64,000 nt of DNA from Hansschlegelia beijingensis (GTDB lineage Bacteria > Pseudomonadota > Alphaproteobacteria > Rhizobiales > Methylopilaceae), in contig NZ_JACIDR010000002.1 of assembly GCF_014196425.1 (NCBI RefSeq), positions 558,001 through 622,000 on the forward strand, given 5' to 3'. Position 1 is the stretch's first letter. Each line of letters begins with the position of its first letter. The notes under the pieces are model-generated. The model made no database searches, was not told the origin of the DNA, and worked only from the letters and a program-made list of their open reading frames with translations. Shown one piece after another: positions 58,104 to 64,000 of the stretch. The translations under genes were made by a program, and so were the position numbers.

Positions 58104-59222
58104 ATGGCCGACGCGTTCCGGTTCGGTATTGAAGAAGAGTATTTTCTGGCGGACGCCGCCTCGGGCAGGAGCCCCGACGGCGCCACCGCCGACAGGTTCC
58201 ACGAGGCCGCGCGGCGGTTCGTGAAGCCGGCGTCTCACGAGCTGCTCAAGGGTCAGGTCGAGGTCCAGACGGAGCCTGGGACACGGTTCGACGAAGCCTG
58301 CGAGGCGCTTCGCGGGATGCGTCGCGAGCTCGCCGGGATCGCGCAGGATCACGGGCTCCTGCTGCTCGCAGCCGGGACTCATCCTCTGGCCCGCGTCCGG
58401 GAGCAGGAGACCACCGAGAAGGAGCGCTACAAGCGCCTCGAGTCCGAGTTCGGCATCATCGCGCAGCGGGCGATGATCTGCGCGATGCACATCCATGTCG
58501 AAGCGCCGGAGCCCGACCGTCGCATCGAGCTCATGAACCGGCTGATCCCGTTCATCCCCCTGCTGCTCGCTCTGTCGGTCTCCTCGCCGTTCTGGCAGGG
58601 CCGCGACACCGGGATCAGGGCGTTCCGGCTGACGGCTTTCGCGCAATGGCCCCGGATGGGCGTGCCGGAGATCTTCAGCGGACAGGAGGAGTACCAGCGC
58701 TACATCGACCTTCTGGTCGGGGCGGGGATCGTCGAGGACGCCAGCTTCGTCTGGTGGCACATCAGGCCGTCGACGCATTATCCGACGATCGAGCTGCGCG
58801 TCTGCGACAGCTGCCCGCGGGTGGAGGACGCGGTCGCGATCGCGGCGCTCTACCAAGCGCTGATGCGCTGCGTCGCCCGCCGCCCGGAGCTCAACGCCGC
58901 CGCCGGGCCTGTCGAGCGGGGAATCTGCGCGCAGAACATCTGGCTCGCCCAGCAGCATGGGGTGGAGGCGAAGCTGATCGATCCCGAGGGCCGCGCCCGG
59001 CCGGTCGCCGAGCAGCTCGACGCGCTCATCGAAATGACCCGCGAGGACGCCGAAGCCCTGGGCTCGACCAGCTGGATCGGCCGCTTGCCCGAGATCGCCC
59101 GGCGGGGCGCGGCGGCGGATCGGCAGCTCGCGCGCTATGAGGCCGCGCTCGCCGCCGGGGAGGGGCCTGAGGGCGCCCTCAGGCGGGTCGTCAGGGCGAT
59201 CGCCGAAGAGACGGTCAGCTAG
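58104..59222 (+). CDS. YbdK-type carboxylate-amine ligase (GCS2 family)
   Basis: The 372-residue product belongs to the glutamate-cysteine ligase 2-like family: FRFGIEEEYFLADAAS, VEVQTEPGTRFDEACEALRG, AAGTHPLARVREQE, ERYKRLESEFGIIAQRAMICAMHIHV, and HIRPSTHYPTIELRVCDSCPRVED. These mark the ATP-grasp-like GCS2 catalytic core. YbdK has weak glutamate-cysteine ligase activity; the true substrate is not settled. The gene precedes the manganese catalase in the same direction with a 165-base gap holding an EcfG-type promoter, so it is probably a separate unit, perhaps in the same stress response. Confidence 0.85.
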   Translation: MADAFRFGIEEEYFLADAASGRSPDGATADRFHEAARRFVKPASHELLKGQVEVQTEPGTRFDEACEALRGMRRELAGIAQDHGLLLLAAGTHPLARVREQETTEKERYKRLESEFGIIAQRAMICAMHIHVEAPEPDRRIELMNRLIPFIPLLLALSVSSPFWQGRDTGIRAFRLTAFAQWPRMGVPEIFSGQEEYQRYIDLLVGAGIVEDASFVWWHIRPSTHYPTIELRVCDSCPRVEDAVAIAALYQALMRCVARRPELNAAAGPVERGICAQNIWLAQQHGVEAKLIDPEGRARPVAEQLDALIEMTREDAEALGSTSWIGRLPEIARRGAAADRQLARYEAALAAGEGPEGALRRVVRAIAEETVS

Positions 59223-59334
59223 CCTTCAGCCCGAGCCGAGCGCGGGTCCGCTTCGCGGGCGCGCGTGCGCCGGGTCGACCTTTTCGAGCGGCAGTCCACT
59301 CAGTCAGGCGCCAAAGCTGCGATCGAGATGGTTT

Positions 59335-59359
59335 GGAACAAGTCGAGGCGAGCCCGGTT
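59335..59359 (+). promoter_or_regulatory. EcfG-type general-stress promoter of the manganese catalase
   Basis: GGAAC (59335-59339) and GGTT (59356-59359) are separated by 16 bases, matching the GGAAC-N16/17-cGTT consensus of the alphaproteobacterial general-stress sigma factor EcfG except the first base of the -10. The expected transcript starts about 20 bases before the ATG at 59387. This suggests PhyR-NepR-EcfG control; no such regulator gene is in the window. Confidence 0.6.
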
Positions 59360-59386
59360 TACCTAACTCCACGGAGGAGTTCGCCC

Positions 59387-60343
59387 ATGTTCATGCACAA
59401 CAAGCGACTGCAGTACACCGTCCGAGTTTCCGAACCGAACCCGCAGCTCGCACGCATGATCATGGAGCAGTTCGGCGGAGCGGACGGCGAGCTCGCTGCC
59501 GCGATGCGCTACTTCACTCAGGGTCTGGGCGAGGATGATCCGGGCCGCAAGGACATGCTGCTCGACATCGCGACCGAGGAGCTCAGCCACCTCGAGGTGG
59601 TCGGCTCGATCGTGACCATGCTCAACAAGGGGCTCAAGGCGCAGCTGGCCGAGGGCCAGATGAAGGAAGCCGAGCTCTACCAGATGATCGGCTCGAGCGG
59701 CACGTCCGCGAAGGAGTCGATCCTGTTCGGCGGCGCGCCGGCGCTCTGCGATTCGGCGGGCGTGCCCTGGACCGCCGCCTATGTCGACTCGCGCGGCGAG
59801 CCGACCGTCGATCTCCGGTCGAACATCGCCGCGGAAGCCCGGGCCAAGATCGTCTACGAGCGGCTGATCAACATCACCGACGATCCCGGCGTGAAGGACG
59901 CGCTCGGCTTCCTGATGACGCGCGAGATCGCGCATCAGAAGTCGTTCGAGAAGGCGCTCTACGCGATCGAGAACAACTTCCCCACGGGCAAGCTGCCGGG
60001 CGTCGAGAGGTACGCCAGCATGTACGTCAACACCTCGCAGGGCGAGGGCGACGTGGAAGGTCCGTGGAACTCGGGCGCCGAATGGGACCGCGTCGACGAT
60101 CTGGAGCAGGTCATGCCGGCGGATGGCGGCGACGGCCTCGCCACCGTCAAGCTCGACGCGAAGGACAAGAAGGTCGCGGCCAAGATGGCCGAGCGGACCA
60201 TGTCCGACCCCGCTTCCGATCCGACAACCGGGGCCGATCTCGGCGCTGGCCCGGGCGCCGGTCGCACCAAGAGCGGCGACATGGGTGGCGCGGCCAACAT
60301 CCAGGAGGCGCCCGCCGTCGCCGAAGCGGCCGCGCGCAAGTAA
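59387..60343 (+). CDS. Manganese catalase
   Basis: This non-haem catalase splits H2O2 with a dimanganese site. The 318-residue product has all expected ligands by my count: Glu35 in DGELAAAM, Glu65 and His68 in EELSHLEVVG, Glu150 in EARAKIVYERL, and His183 in EIAHQKSFEKALYAI. The C-terminal part has YMYVNTS-like contacts and a low-complexity Ala/Gly tail about 45 residues long (MSDPASDPTTGADLGAGPG). ATG at 59387 follows GGAGGAG. It is a typical KatN-like stress enzyme and is followed by a terminator. Confidence 0.93.
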   Translation: MFMHNKRLQYTVRVSEPNPQLARMIMEQFGGADGELAAAMRYFTQGLGEDDPGRKDMLLDIATEELSHLEVVGSIVTMLNKGLKAQLAEGQMKEAELYQMIGSSGTSAKESILFGGAPALCDSAGVPWTAAYVDSRGEPTVDLRSNIAAEARAKIVYERLINITDDPGVKDALGFLMTREIAHQKSFEKALYAIENNFPTGKLPGVERYASMYVNTSQGEGDVEGPWNSGAEWDRVDDLEQVMPADGGDGLATVKLDAKDKKVAAKMAERTMSDPASDPTTGADLGAGPGAGRTKSGDMGGAANIQEAPAVAEAAARK

Positions 60344-60369
60344 GGGCGCGGGCGTCGCAGAACGGACGA

Positions 60370-60398
60370 GGCCCGCCGGTCGCCTGGCGGGCCTTTTT
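60370..60398 (+). terminator. Rho-independent terminator after the manganese catalase
   Basis: GGCCCGCC (60370-60377) pairs with GGCGGGCC (60386-60393) and is followed by five T residues. It ends the catalase transcript. Confidence 0.88.
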
Positions 60399-60473
60399 CA
60401 TGGCCGGCGTCTCGCTGCGGACGACATGCGTCGCGCGTTAGCCGGCCCGATGGCGATGTGGTCTGGAGGGGGA

Positions 60474-60549
<76 letters not shown>

Positions 60550-60681
60550 CAAGGCGGAAGCGAGAGTTTCGCGGCCGTCTCGGAGCGGCCTTGCGTCGTC
60601 AGACGACGAGGCCGCCGCGGCTTATAGGGGGTCGGCCGGAGGGTGTCCAGCGTGGAGCGCGGCTTCTTGGACGCTGCGGCA

Positions 60682-60876
60682 TCAATGCGTCGCGCCGCCG
60701 TCCTGCTCCGGCTCGTCGCTTTCCTGATCGTCGGCGGGCACCGCGTAGACGCCGCTGAGCCAGCGCGACAGGTCGACGTCCGCGCAGCGCTTCGAGCAGA
60801 ACGGGTGAAAGTCCGCCGTCGACGTCTTCCGGCAGATCGGGCAGGGCCGCGGTTCGTAGGTCCGTTCGTCGGCCAT
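60682..60876 (-). CDS. yacG: DNA gyrase inhibitor-like zinc protein YacG
   Basis: The 64-residue product has the paired zinc motifs CPICRK and CSKRCADVDLSRWLSG, the YacG signature; the acidic C-terminal tail follows. In E. coli YacG binds GyrB and inhibits gyrase. ATG at 60876 starts MADERTYEPRPCPIC; a longer upstream frame is an antisense artefact of maf. Its start is only 4 bases past the maf stop, so the two are coupled. Confidence 0.92.
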   Translation of the reverse strand: MADERTYEPRPCPICRKTSTADFHPFCSKRCADVDLSRWLSGVYAVPADDQESDEPEQDGGATH

Positions 60877-60880
60877 TCGC

Positions 60881-61504
60881 TCAGGTCTTCGCTGACCAGC
60901 CTGCGTGGAGCGGATAGCCCTCGCCGGCGAGAAGCCCCGCGGTCTCATGGAGCGGCAGTCCGACAACGGCTCCGTACGAGCCGGAGAGCTTCGAGACGAA
61001 GCTGCCGGCAAGCCCCTGGATGGCGTAGCCGCCCGCCTTGCCGCTCCACTCGCCGGAGGCGAGGTAGCTCTCGATCTCACGCTCGGACAGCCGCTTGAAC
61101 CGCAGCCGGGTCTCGATCAGACGGCTCTTCAGGGTGCCTCTGCGGCTGACGAGGCAAATCGCGGTCGAGACCCGGTGCGCGCGCCCGGACAGAAGCCGCA
61201 GGCAGTCCCCGGCCTCTTCCGGCGTTTCGGCCTTGGGCAGGATGCGGCGGCCGACCGCCACGACCGTATCGGCGGCGAGGATCAGCGCGCCGGAGAGCGC
61301 GGCGTCCTGAGCCGCGAGCCGGGCGCCTTCGCGCGCCTTCTCCTCGGCCAGGCGAAGCGCCAGGCTGCGGGGGCGTTCATTTCGGTGCGGGGTCTCGTCG
61401 AGCGAGGCCGGCAGCAGCGCGTCGGGACGGACGCCGATCTGCTCCAGCAGAGCGAGCCTGCGGGGGCTCGCCGAGGCGAGGACGAGTTTGGGGCGGTCCT
61501 TCAT
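60881..61504 (-). CDS. Maf-family nucleotide pyrophosphatase
   Basis: The 207-residue Maf protein has the N-terminal signature [19 protein letters not shown], the catalytic [24 protein letters not shown] and the [28 protein letters not shown] segment. Maf enzymes hydrolyse non-canonical or canonical NTPs (dTTP/UTP or m7GTP by subgroup). Subgroup cannot be settled by eye. It lies between infA and yacG in the conserved infA-maf-yacG run. Confidence 0.92.
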   Translation of the reverse strand: MKDRPKLVLASASPRRLALLEQIGVRPDALLPASLDETPHRNERPRSLALRLAEEKAREGARLAAQDAALSGALILAADTVVAVGRRILPKAETPEEAGDCLRLLSGRAHRVSTAICLVSRRGTLKSRLIETRLRFKRLSEREIESYLASGEWSGKAGGYAIQGLAGSFVSKLSGSYGAVVGLPLHETAGLLAGEGYPLHAGWSAKT

Positions 61505-61553
61505 GAGGCGCGCGACCCGACCAGCGTCTGGAGAGAAGCCGAAGCTCCGAAGG

Positions 61554-61772
61554 TCACTTGAACCGGTAGGTGATGCGGCCCTTGGTCAGGTCATAGGGCG
61601 TCATCTCGACCAGGATCTTGTCGCCGGCGAGCACGCGGATGCGGTTCTTGCGCATGCGGCCGGCCGTGTGGGCGATGATCTCGTGGTCGTTCTCGAGCTT
61701 CACACGGAAGGTTGCGTTCGGCAGAAGCTCGACGACGGTGCCCGGAAACTCGAGCAGCTCTTCTTTCGACAT
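61554..61772 (-). CDS. infA: Translation initiation factor IF-1
   Basis: The 72-residue product is standard length: [56 protein letters not shown] and [13 protein letters not shown]. It is an S1-like OB-fold protein that binds the 30S A site. It is first of infA-maf-yacG with its own ATG. The 148-base gap upstream (61773-61920) likely carries its promoter; no clear consensus was identified. Confidence 0.96.
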   Translation of the reverse strand: MSKEELLEFPGTVVELLPNATFRVKLENDHEIIAHTAGRMRKNRIRVLAGDKILVEMTPYDLTKGRITYRFK

Positions 61773-61920
61773 TTGGTCTCGATGGTGAGCGACGCCGAAG
61801 GCCCGGCGCCCGGGCGGCCGACATCAGACATGCGTTAGGATACGGCGTGATACCGGAAACGATGTGGTTTCACAACCGAGCCGCCGCAAGGCGCCTCCTG
61901 CGCCTTACGCGACACGGCCC

Positions 61921-62385
61921 TCAGACCCGCGCCTTCCGCGGCGGCCGGAATCGGTCGCGAATGCGGTTGGTGAGCGAGTCGCGCATCGCGCGATAGGCGC
62001 CGAGCACCTGCTCCCGGCTGCCCCCGGCGGCGATCGTCGGGTCGAGCGTCGGCCAGTACTCGACCTCGACCGGCAGCCGCCGGGTGAGCTCGAGCGCCGC
62101 GTGGTGGGCTTCCGGCGCGAGGCTGACGATCAGGTCGAAGTTGAGGTCTTCGAGATCCTCGAGCGTGTGCGGCTTGTGCTTGCCGAGCGTGAGGCCGACC
62201 TCCTCGAGCGCCGCCTCCACGAACGGGTCGGGGTCGCCCGGACGCACGCCGGCGGAGGCGACGTAGAGCGAGCGGCCGAAATAATGCCGCGCCAAGGCCT
62301 CTGCGACGGGCGACCGGATCACGTTCTGCCCGCACATGAAGAGCACCGACTGAGGGCGCTTGCCCTGATCGCCGCCCTCGTCCAC
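61921..62385 (-). CDS. Low-molecular-weight phosphatase-like protein (ArsC/LMW-PTP fold)
   Basis: The 154-residue product has the phosphatase P-loop C-x5-R-S (CGQNVIRS, Cys18 and Arg24) near its N-terminus and the general-acid Asp later (WPTLDPTIA). This is the low-molecular-weight tyrosine phosphatase fold, shared with thioredoxin-type arsenate reductases. The conserved hisD-UPF0262-phosphatase-infA context suggests a housekeeping role rather than arsenate resistance. The GTG start at 62385 lies six bases after the UPF0262 stop. Activity not determinable here. Confidence 0.82.
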   Translation of the reverse strand: MDEGGDQGKRPQSVLFMCGQNVIRSPVAEALARHYFGRSLYVASAGVRPGDPDPFVEAALEEVGLTLGKHKPHTLEDLEDLNFDLIVSLAPEAHHAALELTRRLPVEVEYWPTLDPTIAAGGSREQVLGAYRAMRDSLTNRIRDRFRPPRKARV

Positions 62386-62391
62386 CCGAGG

Positions 62392-62877
62392 TCAGCCCTT
62401 CCAGCTCAGGGCGCAGATCAGCGTGAAAAGGCGCCGCGCGGTGTCGTGGTCGCAGGTTATCTTGCCCTTGAGCCGTTCGCTCAGGACCTGCGCGCCTTCG
62501 TCGTGCAGGCCGCGGCGGCCCATGTCGATCGCCTCGATGTGCGATGGGCTCGCGGTCTTGATCGCCGTGCGATAGCTCTCGCAGATCAGGAAGTAGTCCT
62601 TGAGGATCTTGAGGAACGGCGTCAGCGAGAGCAGGTGCGTGACGATCTCCTCGCCGGTCTCGCGCCGGATCTGCAGCGCGAGCTTGCGGTCCAGAAGCCC
62701 GACATGGAGCGCGAAGGGGCCCTCCGCCTCCAGCCCCTGGGGAGCGAACTGGTTGTCCTCGACGAGATCGTAGATCGCCACCGCCCGCTCGTGCTCGACG
62801 TCCGGCGACGCGCGCCCGATCGACTTCTCGTCGAGCGTGACCGCGACGAGTCTGTGCTTGGGATCGGGCGCTGGCAC
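62392..62877 (-). CDS. UPF0262-family protein
   Basis: The 161-residue product matches the alphaproteobacterial UPF0262 family: [37 protein letters not shown], then [45 protein letters not shown]. Function is unknown. It has a GTG start at 62877, 12 bases downstream of hisD in the same direction. The family is found next to hisD in many Hyphomicrobiales. Confidence 0.9.
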   Translation of the reverse strand: MPAPDPKHRLVAVTLDEKSIGRASPDVEHERAVAIYDLVEDNQFAPQGLEAEGPFALHVGLLDRKLALQIRRETGEEIVTHLLSLTPFLKILKDYFLICESYRTAIKTASPSHIEAIDMGRRGLHDEGAQVLSERLKGKITCDHDTARRLFTLICALSWKG

Positions 62878-62889
62878 CGGGCCGCTCCC

Positions 62890-64000
62890 TCAGCCGCCCG
62901 GGTTCATGCGGATCGCGACCGAGCGCGCATGCGCTTCCAGCCCCTCGGCCCGGCCGAGGGTGACGGCCGCGGGCCCGATCAGGCGCAGCTGCTCGGGGCC
63001 GCACCGCAGGATCGAGGTCCGCTTGAGGAAGTCGAGCACTCCGAGGCCGGAGGCGAAGCGCGCGGTGCGCGCGGTCGGCAGCACGTGGTTGGAGCCCCCG
63101 ACATAGTCGCCGATCGCCTCGGGCGTGTGGCCGCCGAGGAAGATCGCCCCGGCGTGACGGATCGCCTGCGCCAGCGCGTCGCCGTCCTCGGCGATGATCT
63201 CGAGGTGCTCGGCGGCGATGCGGTTGGCGAGCGGCGCGGCGGCGCCGATGTCCGGGACCACGATGATCGCCCCGTAGTCGCGCCAGCTGGCCGCGGCGAT
63301 GTCCTTGCGCGGCAGGGTGGTGAGCTGGCGCTCGACGGCGGCCTCGACCGCGTCGGCGAGCTCCGGATCGTCCGTGATGAGGATCGACTGCGCCGAGGCG
63401 TCGTGCTCGGCCTGCGCCAGCAGGTCGGCGGCGATCCAGTCCGGGTTGCCGGTATGGTCCGCGACGATCAGGACCTCGGACGGGCCCGCGATCATGTCGA
63501 TTCCGACCGTGCCGAACACCCGGCGCTTGGCGGCCGCCACATAGGCGTTGCCCGGCCCGACGATCTTGGCGACCGGCCGCACCGTCTCGGTGCCATAGGC
63601 GAGCGCCCCGACCGCCTGCGCGCCGCCGATCCGGAACACCTCATCGACGCCGGCGATCTCGGCGGCCGCGAGCACCAGCGGCGAAAGCGCGCCGTCCGGC
63701 GCGGGCACCACCATCGCGAGCCGCTCGACGCCCGCGACCTTGGCCGGAACCGCGTTCATCAGCACCGACGAAGGATAGGCGGCGGTGCCGCCCGGCACGT
63801 AAAGCCCGACCGAGTCCACCGGCGTCCAGCGATGCCCGAGTTCGACGCCGATCGGATCCACATAGCTTTCGTCGGCCGGCATCTGGCGGCGGTGATGCGC
63901 CTCGATCCGGTCGCGCGCCAGCGTCAGGGCGTCGAGCGCCTCGGCGTCGCAGGCCGCGCGGGCGGCGGCGATCTCGTCAGGCGCGACCCGGATGCCGACC
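62890..64000 (-). CDS. hisD: Histidinol dehydrogenase (5' end outside window)
   Basis: HisD oxidises L-histidinol to L-histidine in two NAD-dependent steps at a zinc site. The visible 369 residues include the conserved GLYVPGGTAAYPSSVLMNAVPAKVAGV, VGPGNAYVAAAKRRVFG, GPSEVLIVADHTGNPDWIAADLLAQAEHD and LGGHTPEAIGDYVGGSNHVLPT. The N-terminal part continues past base 64000. It is the first visible gene of the hisD-UPF0262-phosphatase run and is followed by UPF0262 after 12 bases. Confidence 0.95.
   Translation of the reverse strand, partial: VGIRVAPDEIAAARAACDAEALDALTLARDRIEAHHRRQMPADESYVDPIGVELGHRWTPVDSVGLYVPGGTAAYPSSVLMNAVPAKVAGVERLAMVVPAPDGALSPLVLAAAEIAGVDEVFRIGGAQAVGALAYGTETVRPVAKIVGPGNAYVAAAKRRVFGTVGIDMIAGPSEVLIVADHTGNPDWIAADLLAQAEHDASAQSILITDDPELADAVEAAVERQLTTLPRKDIAAASWRDYGAIIVVPDIGAAAPLANRIAAEHLEIIAEDGDALAQAIRHAGAIFLGGHTPEAIGDYVGGSNHVLPTARTARFASGLGVLDFLKRTSILRCGPEQLRLIGPAAVTLGRAEGLEAHARSVAIRMNPGG

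Overview
The window is a GC-rich bacterial chromosome segment from an alphaproteobacterium, almost certainly of the order Hyphomicrobiales (Rhizobiales). The evidence is the iron regulator Irr beside fabI-fabB-fabA, a Rhizobium-type phospholipid N-methyltransferase next to dnaJ-dnaK, the run miaB-phoH-ybeY-corC-lnt-XRE-metK, the run hisD-UPF0262-phosphatase-infA-maf-yacG, and the fused YlxR/L7Ae protein in the nusA-infB operon. I cannot name the genus with confidence; a methylotroph-like genus is possible. No phage, insertion sequence, integrase or CRISPR array is visible. Most of the window is vertically inherited core genome.

Layout. 0-5.2 kb: 3' end of an acetoacetyl-CoA synthetase, pncB, fatty-acid genes fabB-fabI and fabA, and irr. 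5.2-12.1 kb: small single genes (SH3 protein, D-2-hydroxyacid dehydrogenase, MoeB/ThiF-type E1 enzyme, TraB/GumN protein, class I glutamine amidotransferase, YggU, YgjP-type peptidase, alpha/beta hydrolase). 12.2-20.2 kb: a minus-strand block with a two-subunit molybdenum hydroxylase (IorA/IorB type) and a TetR-MFP-RND efflux operon with its own operator. 20.3-24.7 kb: tRNA-Thr, two steroid-dehydrogenase-like SDRs, a cupin and a Bcr/CflA exporter. 24.7-32.9 kb: trmB and metK, then the RNA/envelope maintenance cluster. 33-36.2 kb: a FUSC exporter, a short DHFR-like protein and a GGDEF protein with a decayed EAL domain. 36.3-46.5 kb: the transcription/translation operon rimP-nusA-ylxR-infB-rbfA-truB, then rpsO-pnp. 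46.6-50.2 kb: YciI-like protein, tRNA-Ala, yggT, FixJ-like regulator, pyrF, flavin reductase. 50.2-54.1 kb: pmtA-dnaJ-dnaK. 54.2-60.4 kb: the most accessory part, with alkB, YihY, a cytochrome P450, an Arg-rich exported protein, a YbdK-type ligase and a manganese catalase. 60.4-64 kb: tRNA-Phe, yacG-maf-infA, a low-molecular-weight phosphatase, a UPF0262 protein and hisD, cut by the window end.

How the genes work together. The 36-46 kb block couples ribosome maturation (RimP, RbfA, TruB, uS15), transcription (NusA), initiation (IF-2) and RNA decay (PNPase). The 25-33 kb block covers SAM synthesis, tRNA modification (TrmB, MiaB), rRNA processing (YbeY, PhoH) and lipoprotein maturation (Lnt). 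Stress control is visible at two promoters: an RpoH-like site for dnaK that overlaps the start of alkB, and an EcfG-type general-stress site in front of the manganese catalase. I found no clearly new multi-gene system. The best leads are these promoter arrangements, a 14-bp perfect inverted repeat before metK, structured leaders in the rpsO-pnp and infB-rbfA gaps, two intergenic repeats with inverted ends, and the likely catalytically dead EAL domain.
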